Shown here in pieces: positions 35,115 through 44,356 of a stretch of 64,000 nucleotides of DNA; within the stretch, counting starts at the first letter, position 1; every line of letters starts with the position of its first letter. This stretch comes from Neoscytalidium dimidiatum. Lineage: Eukaryota; Ascomycota; Dothideomycetes; Botryosphaeriales; Botryosphaeriaceae. Below the pieces are notes generated by a model that saw only the letters and a program-made list of their open reading frames with translations, was not told where the DNA came from and did no database searches. Made by a program: the position numbers and the translations under genes. The DNA is taken from positions 186,001 to 250,000 of the forward strand of contig CM074701.1 of the NCBI GenBank assembly GCA_037367355.1, in the 5' to 3' direction.

Positions 35115-37234
35115 AGTTGTCGAGGTCTACTCGGAAACCCGAGTAACTCTCTCAGTTGATTGTAGGTAGTGAAGTCGACTGAGAAAAATATATAACTTTA
35201 ACTCCGGCATAGTAGCTTATCCGTAATCAAAAAGCATACACAAATGGAAATGGGAACAGTAGATAAAAATAAGAGAGTAGAGTCCCAGGAACAATAACAA
35301 AATGAGTAACTCTAGACGCAAATATTACTGTACCTTCGAACGAGTACGTCTGGCCAACTACTTAAATAGCATCATGGTGGGCGGGAACGTATATCAGCGA
35401 TTAAAACTGACCTACACAGCGTATACAAATCAAGCATCTCGTAAGCGTAGTACAATCTAATGTGGCCGGATGAGGGTGACTTTGTAAATGATGTTGCGGA
35501 TCCTTCCGGAGAGCTCGACGAAGGGCAAGATCTTGTGCTTGTTACGAGTAGAAACCGTTTTTCGCTTCTACGTCATGACAGCGGCCTCTCACTCTTCCTG
35601 AGCCTGTGGGGCGAACTCACCTTTCTTGCTTAGTCAGGCCCATTCTTGTCCTTGCTTAAGCCTTCAGGACTCTGCCCCTCGTGCGGAATATGACGGCTTT
35701 TGCGCTGACTACTGCTGCTGTGCGTCTTACTTGAATTTACCATATTGCCTATATAGGATAAGAGGCGAACGATAGCCACTCGCAACATAATTAATCACCG
35801 AGATCCTAGAGCTTCACAGCAGACTTCAGTGTCATCAAAGATTTCAAGAAGTTGCTGAAAACCGGACAAGCCCTCGTACAGTATCTGTATAGTTCGTACC
35901 CACAGATTGCAGCTTGACATCGTTACTCGGCTCCACGTGTCATGTCTCATCATTGGCAGCCAGAATCCGTATCTTTCCACACACTCACTCTCAAAACCAT
36001 GCTGTACAGCTTTCGGTACATAATTGTACTCGGACCAGGATCCTCTGGTCGTGTAATACCAGCTCATCATTCAATATGATGGCTTTGTCCGCTCAATCAG
36101 CCTATGCAAATGAGCCTAAATTCATCATAATCCAATATATCATATAGAAATGTCCACCGGCCGAACGTATCCAACCAGTAGAATAGCAAAGTGAATTAAA
36201 TGGATGCCATTCAGCTTTAAGTCTCCGCTACCAGCGAAGATTGATATCCTGCCAATCCCGATGTTCGGTAGACGATCGTAACCTCTTACATCACTTCAAA
36301 CTCTCTTTGAAGTTGAATCTATAAATTGTAGCAGAAACGTCGATCTATGGGACCTTCCACTCGTAGAGCGCGGACGCGCAGGCCGCACTGGAGTCCAGAC
36401 GAGCCTCGATGAGAAACAAAATAACGATTCGCCAGGCTCTCGATCAAGATGAAAAGCTGAGATCTTTATCATTACTCACTGAGCTTGTGCAAGTGTCTCA
36501 GCTATTCCTTCCAGACTTCCCACGGCCAACCGCGAGCGGACGTAACAAAGGGAAATCGCGGTCAATCAATCACAACGGCCTTCGGCATCACGATCCAGCC
36601 AACAGTCAGGGACATACATCATGTACGCATTTTTTTTTTTTTTTTACCACAGGTCTGCTTGTTAGATGTTTCATAGAGATATTTTCGCCACGCGAATGTG
36701 TGGTGCTCACGAAATGCCTCGACGGTGATCTTATACCTGATGCTGACAAGGAACCACAATTTGAAGATACACCTCACTGTTAATCTCTCGGTCCGTTTTA
36801 CTATTTTATCAATCCCCTCATCATTAGTCTGCCAGAAAGTGTTGTGTAAATCTCCTCAAATCCGCTGCGAGTCCGCTCACTACATGTCTTGACGCGAAGG
36901 TCTGGCCATCAACATGTCTCACTTAATGGACCCTGTAGAATAAGGGCTCATTGAAGGTACTACGTCACCCTAACTAAAATGGTCCTAGGCATAGAGTATT
37001 TTATCAGATAATGGTCATAGGCGACGGAGGGACCCAGGTCTGTGCACATAATCTAGACCCATATAAACAACAGATCAAGTCTACGATGGCCATCTAGATC
37101 TCCAAGTGCTTGCCTGGACCGCATAATCTTGACCAAAGTCCTTCTACCACGGAGTGAGCACGGCAACTGAATTGCATAGCTCGTTTCAAACAATCAGCAA
37201 TCCCGCCACAGACAGCATAAACAGCGCATTCGGC
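35115..37234. other. AT-richer gene-free region, 2.1 kb
   Basis: Lower GC than the housekeeping blocks. Two short frames look somewhat protein-like (minus 36070-35795 and plus 36409-36783), but neither has recognisable motifs or consistent splice context. Right-hand bases include the promoter of the hypothetical gene at 37235. Confidence 0.4.
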
Positions 37235-39085
37235 ATGTGGGATACACCGATGGTTAATGTTTCCGTAGATTACGACCGGTGGGTTCCAGTTTCTCCCATC
37301 TCCCATAAAGCTGGGTTCTTCCACGAGCTTGGTCCTACTCTCACAACTCCCGACTTTTTCAACTTGCCAAGCAGCAATTCACATTCGGACCACCTCCCCT
37401 TTCTCCAGGACTTGCCCGACATGATCGCTGAGAACAAGCTCCACTGGACACAGCGTGTGGCCCTGATCAGGCACAACCTCCATGCCGCCAGTCGTACTGG
37501 AGACTTCACTTTCTTTAAGACACTTCAGGCCCACCGTCTCCTTGAGGGGACCGACCACCTCGCCGCTTTGAATGCAGTCATTGGTGATGCTGCAGATCAA
37601 GTCCTTGCTTCCTTGGACAACTACAACTCAGTCATGGCTTACGTCCATGAAGATGCTTTTAAGAACGTCTACGAGAGCGTGAAGACTGGAGTGCGGGAGC
37701 AGACCGGCAGCTACGATGACCGCCGTGCCATCTACTACGTAGACGCCGCACAGCAGAAGGAGAAGGCAGAGAAGGCGATTGACAAGATGATTAATTCGGC
37801 CATCACCATGATCAACGCCCAGCCGGTCAACTGCCAAGAGGAGGCCGCGAATGTATGGATCTGGGGCACGACCTTCGTGGCTGACGCCATGGAGGTGTGT
37901 CTCGCCCAGATCGATGCCATCGAAGTGTGCCTGGATGACTTCATCCGATTGGAGAACGCATGGTCTGTCGTGCAGAGTGCAGTCGGCGCTTCCATTGGGG
38001 CCATCAAGGGCATTTTCAATCTCATGGCTCCGTGCGAAGCTCCGGAGGCCCAACAGCATCGCTCCGAGGCAACTGAAGGGACCGTCCGCTCCATGCTCCG
38101 CCGCATGAGTACCGCCATGACTTCTGGCATGAATTCGGCCGGACCATCTCGCCGTCAATCTGTCATGTCGATCAACAGCATGCCGGCGCCACTTCAGCAT
38201 GGCGCCATCCAGAGTGGTCCGCCTCTGCGCGGAGTCGGATGGAGGCCCAGCGCTCTGAAGCACAGTAAGGGCCCGATGGAGCTGATGCCGACAATCCCAC
38301 CTACTCCCGCCGCGGCCTTGCTCAACACCAACCCATTCGACAGTTCATTCAGCAGGTACACCACCACTCCATCCCTTCTCTCCCGCCATCCATGTCGAAA
38401 GTTCTTCCTGCTCACAAGACCCACAGCAACGACCAGAACTTCTCCGTCGGCGAAGACGTCCCGCCGCCGCCCACCGCGCCGCCCACACACTTCCCGCCGA
38501 CGAGCAACACTGTTGGCGGCCAGCATCCCCAGCCCTCCAGCGGCACCATCGCGCCGCGCACCTTCTCCCCGGCTACAACCGCCACGACCACGTTCTCCAA
38601 CGTCACCGCCCCAACCTTCTCCAACACCGCCACCCCCTCTGTCGCCAGCACGGGCGCCAATGCCGGCCCCACCGACCGCTCCGGCTCGCCCGGTTCGACG
38701 GCGACGAGCGGCAGCGGTAACAATTGCGGCGGCGGGAAGACGCGGCCGCGTAGCTCGAACGTGCAGGAGCCGCGGCCGGTGTTCGATGATATGCTGTTTA
38801 TGTAAGGTTCGCCCTGTCTTGCTCTCTCTCTCTCTCTCTCTCTCTCCACATCTTGTCTTGGTTGCGTCGAATAGGATAAATGCAAATGAAAGAGGGATAG
38901 GGTTACGATGGGTTGGAGATCGTGCTGATGCGTGTGTCGTTGTATGTAGGCAGCAGGACGACCCGTTGTCGGAGGATGCGACGATGTCCGGGTTTGGCGA
39001 GGGTGCGGGGGACGGCGGGGTGGGACTGAACGGCGGGTTCTTTAGGAGACTGTCGAGTGCGTTCGCGCCAACGGCGGTGCACTGA
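37235..39085 (+). CDS. Hypothetical protein with helical N-terminal half and Pro/Thr-rich C-terminus
   Basis: Exons 37235-38355, 38427-38801, 38950-39085; 543 aa; family not recognised. The first ~290 residues look like a compact helical domain: many short amphipathic helices, for example EKAEKAIDKMINSAITMI and AWSVVQSAVGASIGAIKGIF. There is no signal peptide or clear membrane span. The following ~100 residues are Ser/Met/Pro-rich (RRQSVMSINSMPAP). Exon 2 is Pro/Thr/Ser/Gly-rich and likely disordered; exon 3 ends with GGFFRRLSSAF. Splicing returns the frame twice (71-bp and 148-bp introns), which supports a real gene. A further upstream exon is possible because the frame is open back to 37154. 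The second intron holds a CT microsatellite. Confidence 0.7.
   Translation: MWDTPMVNVSVDYDRWVPVSPISHKAGFFHELGPTLTTPDFFNLPSSNSHSDHLPFLQDLPDMIAENKLHWTQRVALIRHNLHAASRTGDFTFFKTLQAHRLLEGTDHLAALNAVIGDAADQVLASLDNYNSVMAYVHEDAFKNVYESVKTGVREQTGSYDDRRAIYYVDAAQQKEKAEKAIDKMINSAITMINAQPVNCQEEAANVWIWGTTFVADAMEVCLAQIDAIEVCLDDFIRLENAWSVVQSAVGASIGAIKGIFNLMAPCEAPEAQQHRSEATEGTVRSMLRRMSTAMTSGMNSAGPSRRQSVMSINSMPAPLQHGAIQSGPPLRGVGWRPSALKHSKGPMELMPTIPPTPAAALLNTNPFDSSFSRYTTTPSLLSRHPCRKFFLLTRPTATTRTSPSAKTSRRRPPRRPHTSRRRATLLAASIPSPPAAPSRRAPSPRLQPPRPRSPTSPPQPSPTPPPPLSPARAPMPAPPTAPARPVRRRRAAAVTIAAAGRRGRVARTCRSRGRCSMICCLCKVRPVLLSLSLSLSPHLVLVASNRINANERGIGLRWVGDRADACVVVCRQQDDPLSEDATMSGFGEGAGDGGVGLNGGFFRRLSSAFAPTAVH
38819..38847 (+). 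repeat. (CT)n microsatellite inside intron 2 of the 37235-39085 gene
   Basis: About 26 bases of CT repeat beginning 17 nt after the GTAAGG donor. Its position within an intron next to a donor could influence splicing if its length varies. Confidence 0.85.
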
Positions 39086-39612
39086 TGGGATAAGTGTAGT
39101 GGAGAATGGGAGGAGCAAAGCGAAGGATTTCCTTACGTATACGTGTTTGGAACGGTGTGAGCTTGGGTCTTGTCATTTTTTTTTCACCATGGTGGAGTTT
39201 TCGGGGCACGGGTTGCTTCGGGATGCTGTAGTAGCTAGTCATTCCTTTCCCGAGATTGAGTTGACCGCGCGCTTTTGGCTTGTTTTGCCTATTGGATTGG
39301 TAATGTTTAATAGCAGTTTTGGCCTTACTATTATTGCATGTATCTTCCTATTGAGGAGCCAAAATGCTATTGCAGAACTACTGTTCACAGAATACTTTTC
39401 CTGCATTCGTTTAATTATTTACAACCTTATTGAAGGGCTCTTGCCCAAAATTTTGAAGAAATCTCAAGGGACACATTATGCCGCATTGTCTGGCCGAGCC
39501 AAAGCCAAACAGCAAATTCGATTTCCATGGTTTGCGAACAAGATATATTGATAATTAAGAAGATTGTCAAACACGCCATATCAATCATCTTTTCTCCGTG
39601 AAATTAACTGAT
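39086..39612. other. Convergent intergenic region
   Basis: 527 bases between the 3' ends of the hypothetical gene (+) and the FTA2-like gene (-). An open plus frame (39057-39551) runs out of the neighbour's end but has no recognisable motifs. AT-rich. Confidence 0.4.
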
Positions 39613-40607
39613 TCAGTAACGTTCGTTTTCCCACCTTCGTTGTGAAGAGCGCGTTTTCACGTTCGGGTTCGGCTTCCGCAACGCCCGTACAGTTGTTTTG
39701 ATATGAAGCTGGGCGATCATCCTGTCAAAGTCTTCCAGATCCCCTTCTTTCTCCAGTTCTACCTGCCAGCTTGGAAGGACTCGGAAGATACAGTGAGGTT
39801 CTGTGTATGAATGGCCAAAATCTAAAAGGAGACCAGCTCGGTAATTCCGGGAGTCGATATCCAGTTGATATATCCCTATCTTCCGGAGTCTAAACAGGTC
39901 GCTGCGCATCCGGAGGACTGACCGCCTTCTCGTATCTACTGGCTCTTCCGCGTCGATGAGCTTTTTGACGAGGCCTCTTATTGGTGAATTGAAGTCATTG
40001 TCCTGTCGATTCCAGTCATCAATGTTGAACCTCTCTCGCAGAAGCTCCTCGTCCTTCGGTCCTACATAAATGTAACCGTAACATGGCGCTGCGACGTAGT
40101 CCCGTTCATTTTCTGGGGGTAGTCCACGGTATATTTTGTCATTCATGCGGCCGTAAGCACGACACTCGGCAAAAAATGGGTCGAGGTGTCCGACGAATTC
40201 GGCATCAGATATCCTTTCGTTCTCGAACCTTGAAAGCTGATGGCGTCCTTCTTCTAGGTCATAGAACCTGAACTTTAGCATTCGTTAGGATAGATCCAAT
40301 ATCGATAGACTGCATGACTTCTGACCAGTTTCAAGGCATACTGCTGGGATTTGATTCGAACCTTGAATACATATCCTTCTCCCCCGTACGGCGATTGATC
40401 GTTGTCCTTGGATAGTATATCTTCGTAGATTATCTTTGCACGTTGATGTTTGAATGGATACATTTTTGGGCCTTCGCAATGCGGTAAACCCCTTCCATGA
40501 TGGTCCGGTGCTTTCAAAGGCTGTGACCTTGCACTCGACCCCGATCCTAGCCTTGCAATCTTGCTGAGTGCCTCGCTTTTGCTACGCCTCTTATATTTCT
40601 GAGCCAT
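39613..40607 (-). CDS. FTA2-like protein (Sim4/kinetochore FTA2 family, kinase-like fold)
   Basis: Exons 40607-40326 and 40272-39613 (minus); 313 aa. The intron has a CTAAC branch site, and the junction gives QQYALKLFRFYDLEEG. The signature HLDPFFAECRAYGRM is typical of Pfam FTA2, named after the fission yeast Sim4 kinetochore subunit but widely duplicated in filamentous fungi. The layout mirrors a small protein kinase: GGEGYVFKVRI near residue 76 (glycine-rich loop), YALKL near 90 (lysine), hinge-like YGYIYVGP, IYQLDIDSRNY (catalytic-loop-like D and N), and LLLDFGHS (DFG-like). I see these motifs directly; catalytic activity is inference. Because the family is expanded, a centromere role for this copy should not be assumed. 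It is divergent to the 41070 gene. Confidence 0.8.
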
Positions 40608-41069
40608 CTATGAGAGTAATTGGCGCGCTCTTGAGCTTCAATCGGTAGTATTTATCATAGAAAACAGTCCCCAAAAAGATTGTTGAAAAGATTCATAAAT
40701 GACATCTGAAAAGCGGCAGCAGCACTCTGTAGCTAATGAGAATTTTTTTTTAGTTATCTCTCAGCATATGGAATGCTTGACCGGGAGTGTCAAGAGTGGG
40801 GGACCGCGTGATCCAATGCAGCAGCAGGATGGCGAGGGGGTAGCTGTGCCACACGTACCTGGTGATCTCGGCTTTATGTTATTGGATACGTGTCGCGCAT
40901 CCCCGGTACGAGGCCTATGCTCGGTCGTTTGTCGCTTCCGAAGTGGTGGTCCTTCTACGACTCGCAGAATGTGCGGCACAGCAATCACTGTGCGAATAAG
41001 TAGGAAGAGACGGTTTGGTCCCAGTCCATTCTCATTTAGTCTGACCGGTATGTTCATACTACAAACATC
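40608..41069. promoter_or_regulatory. Divergent region between the FTA2-like and PD-(D/E)XK-like genes
   Basis: 462 bp between proposed starts. An open plus frame (40699-41388) crosses it and could include an upstream exon of the 41070 gene, though no conserved residues were recognised. Confidence 0.4.
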
Positions 41070-42521
41070 ATGTCACTTCTTGCGTATCTTGTGGAAGAAG
41101 GACCAACCGTTACCTTGCGCAGATCAAACAACAGCGCCGGAACAGACGAAACCAAGCCCATTGGGACTCTTACGGAAAGTATCAGCTATGTCGCCCCCAA
41201 GTTCATCAAAAAGTGGCAAGGCTTCGACCGACACACTTTGTGGAAGATGTACGGCCACATCTTGTCAAACGAACGCGAGCGCCAACGTTTCCATGGGAAT
41301 GATCCCTTCAACAAAAATGCCTGGGATGAGTCTTCACTGGGAAATTTCCTCTACAAATATAATTCGGAAGCTATTCGAGAAGCACTAAAAGAGTCTAAGG
41401 GTCTTCTCGGTCGACAAGAGCTCATAACTATGGTTCGTGGTGACTGCGCATTGCCGATTGAGCGAGACAAGAAACGTCCATATCGACCGGACTGGGCGTG
41501 TGTCATCATAAAGGACGGCGAAGGAACTGAGGAGCAACGTAAAAGCATCATGCCAGGAGATACCAAACCCAGCACCTGCTGGCGCTTTTTCGAAGAGTTG
41601 GAGGCTGGGAACATTCAAGAAGGCGCAGCCAGATTCACCCGCAAGCATCGTCCTCGATGGTTCCGGCCATTGGTTCAGATTTTCACGTACTGCGTGTGGC
41701 TCGAGACGCGCTACGGGTATGTCATCTCGGATAAGGAATTGTTGGCTGTTCGTATCAGCCCTGGGGAAAGCGCGGATCGGGAGGAACAGAACGACAAGGC
41801 GGAATATTCAGAAAGGCAATCAGCAAGAATACCGAAGGGCAGCAACAAGGAACATGGAAATGACTCACAGCAGAAGGATACGGGCAAGAAAGAGTCAAAT
41901 ACTACAAGGGCTAGAAAAAAGAAGGGAAAAGCGGCCAAGAATAATAGGGGAACTGGGGCAAAAGAGGGTAATGCTTCAGTGACTATGCAGGATGCAGAGG
42001 AAGAAGAAGAAAACAACCAGGATGGACAAACAAATGGAGGGACAGAAGAAGTGCACCGTACTAGAGAGGCCGGAATACTGGAATTCGCATCGATAAAATG
42101 GGGAGAGGCGAATCAGAGTTATGATCATGCGACGGATGGAGAGGGAAATCTTTCGGTGAATCTCGCACTATGGTGGTTGCATATGCTGGCAGCGAACGAC
42201 AACACCATTAAGTCGGAATATCAAGCCTTGGAAAATGAAATCTTAGGAGGGGCTAATGACAGACCAGACTTTTCAGGTCAGCTGAACGAAATGGAGCGAA
42301 GCAATGAAGGGACCGCACAGGATGGGTCCGATGAAGCGACAGAATGCGACAGCCAAAGTGTCGGTGGATCTACCCATAGAGACGACATATATCTCACTAG
42401 CTTCAGAGACGACTCACCTACTTTGGGTTCTTCTGAGCGGTTGACCGTAAGTGGTTACATGCTAGGAAAAAGGCGTCTGGAAGGCAAAGACGAAGATTAT
42501 TCGAAAAAGCAAAAACATTGA
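41070..42521 (+). CDS. Fungal hypothetical protein with PD-(D/E)XK-like nuclease core and charged C-terminus
   Basis: A single open frame of 483 aa from ATG 41070. Residues about 1-230 are conserved-looking: PTVTLRRSNNSAG, then GRQELITMVRGDCAL, RPYRPDWACVI, IMPGDTKPSTCW, WFRPLVQIFTYCVW, LETRYGYVISDKELLAVRI. The order PD-x(n)-GDTK-x(n)-Q..TYC..-TRYGY matches the restriction-endonuclease-like fold found in many fungal hypothetical proteins (PD, D-x-K, downstream Q helix). This assignment is by pattern only. Residues about 240-330 are Lys/Glu/Gln-rich and disordered, with an NLS-like RARKKKGKAAKN. The C-terminus is acidic and polar, ending KKQKH. A short 5' exon may be missing. The divergent neighbour is an FTA2-like kinase-fold gene. 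Confidence 0.65.
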   Translation: MSLLAYLVEEGPTVTLRRSNNSAGTDETKPIGTLTESISYVAPKFIKKWQGFDRHTLWKMYGHILSNERERQRFHGNDPFNKNAWDESSLGNFLYKYNSEAIREALKESKGLLGRQELITMVRGDCALPIERDKKRPYRPDWACVIIKDGEGTEEQRKSIMPGDTKPSTCWRFFEELEAGNIQEGAARFTRKHRPRWFRPLVQIFTYCVWLETRYGYVISDKELLAVRISPGESADREEQNDKAEYSERQSARIPKGSNKEHGNDSQQKDTGKKESNTTRARKKKGKAAKNNRGTGAKEGNASVTMQDAEEEEENNQDGQTNGGTEEVHRTREAGILEFASIKWGEANQSYDHATDGEGNLSVNLALWWLHMLAANDNTIKSEYQALENEILGGANDRPDFSGQLNEMERSNEGTAQDGSDEATECDSQSVGGSTHRDDIYLTSFRDDSPTLGSSERLTVSGYMLGKRRLEGKDEDYSKKQKH

Positions 42522-43935
42522 TGAAAACACATGTTGCTTTCCGTAGATACGAATTTCAAATTTGGAATTAGGATACAGAATGAAATGGGATTTGTAATTA
42601 ACTGATATAGATGGTATGGACAAGTTGGAAATGGGTCTTCTGTTAAGTAAGAAGCAATTCTAACACTCATTCGCATCATATCTGTCGTGATAACGCTCCT
42701 ACTTGAATACAAGGTTCCTCATGTCCAATTGTTTAAGAAGTAACTTCCGCACGCAAGCTTCTTAGTGCCGCGTTTGCAGGCACACTTGTTCCCAGATAAG
42801 TCTAATCGTGCACCTCGAAAAACTCGTCCAGTTAGATACTGACTGTAGCATTTTAAATCTTCAATGTCTTGAAGCAAAAGTTTAACACATTTCCTAAACA
42901 GTGCACTTCTGTAAGATGAGTATTAGTCTAGTAGGCAGTAGTAATAGCAACAACAGGATGTCCTAAGATATAAGACAGACTGGAGATATGAACAGTTTCC
43001 GAGGCACGAATATCTTCACCGCACACAGCAGTTCTATGCCTGAACTCCGCGAGCTCCTGTCGCCAGAACTTAAATAGCGTCATTAATGGAATGTTATTGG
43101 AAGAACTGCATGTCGCACTCCTTTTGCGAAGCGATGGAAGTAGAAAAAGAGACTTTCGAGACGGTGGGAGAGTTGCCGAGCTGATGCCGAACTTTTTCTC
43201 TCGGCGGAGGTAGATGATTTGCTAAATTTTGTAAGATGCACATTTGAAACAATGACATCAAGGTTGAGTCCTTGAAGTGCCTGAACAAAGATTCGGCATC
43301 AACGCCAATCGAGGAACATCAAGAGTTATTGATGAGTCCTTACGAGCTTTATCAGGCCATCAGACTGCATTTCTCAAATTAATTGTTCTTGCGATATTGG
43401 GGCTGGGCCTGACCATACCTGAACCACTTCGCTCGTTTTCATGGCATGACCGGGCAACAAGGGCCACCAAATGCGCTCCATGGGCCGGATAAATGAATTC
43501 AGCCGCCTGGACACAAAACTTATAGATTTGGCTGAATGCTTACGCCCATGCGACACGTCAAGCATTGCTTCACCTTGCTTTTATCCAGCTTAATACCTAC
43601 AATAGCAAATTACACTAGTGAATTACGACGACTCTTCCCAATGATAACTCAAGAGGTGAAGGTAAAGTACTGGTGTACTATTTTCCCGTGTAAATACGTG
43701 CTTGTTCTTTCCCTTCGTACTTTCTCTTTAACTCTGAACAGGTTTCTATCCATTATACAAACTTTCAACAACCAAATAGTCCACGATGAACGCATCTACG
43801 ACTAACAGTCCATTCCGTTCCGTCGGCTACAAGCTGATTAGGAATTTATGTCTAACCATACCTTTGCCACTTACCGATCACTGACAAATCGTATAGCGTT
43901 CGCTTCACTCGAATGGCAAATCCATCCTCCTATGA
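42522..43935. other. AT-rich gene-free region
   Basis: 1.4 kb with short frames only and no recognisable motif. Composition is clearly AT-richer than the housekeeping blocks. Decayed sequence is possible. Confidence 0.45.
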
Positions 43936-44277
43936 GCTTTCGAGAAGATTTGTGACGACGAGAAGCCCTCCGCCGCCGTCAAGAAGCCTACTGTTAGCCA
44001 GCAAGCGACGTCCAAGCCTACTCTCTCTAATAAGAAGTCTGCTACCAAACGGTCTACCACGGACAATAAGAAACAGGCTGCTGTTGTTAAGGACAAGCTG
44101 CAGCTGAACCGCAAAAAGCTGCGCCGCGAGCCGCTACTGATCATCGATGAGTCCGGCCTTAGATCTGAGATTATTAACTACAGAAGACAAGGAGGAGATT
44201 GGGGCCTTGCTGGCATGCGCCATGTGCATGTAGTTGCTTGTCAGCGGGGAGGTATTGGGGAAGGGAGAATCAGTTAA
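43936..44277 (+). pseudogene. Lysine-rich coding relic of unknown origin
   Basis: An open frame of 113 codons with no ATG near its beginning, running from just after a TGA (43933-43935) to TAA at 44275-44277. It reads as a Lys/Ser/Thr-rich segment with repeated KKP/KKS words (VKKPTVSQQATSKP, LSNKKSATKRST), then KLQLNRKKLRREPLLIIDES, then GLRSEIINYRRQGGDWGLAG. The biased composition and regular codon use look protein-derived, and the missing start suggests an exon of an unannotated gene or a truncated fragment. I do not recognise the family. Confidence 0.35.
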
Positions 44278-44356
44278 GTTGGAGGGAACGGGTGGGGGAG
44301 GCGGTTCATAGGGGCTGAGTTAACTAGAGACCGCTTCTCGGATATAGAGGATTCAT

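Noticed and set aside
35795..36070. 91-aa minus-strand frame
   Set aside because: Somewhat protein-like, but no motif, partner exon or promoter support.
36409..36783. 124-aa plus-strand frame
   Set aside because: Contains a T-tract-encoded Phe run and no recognisable domain.
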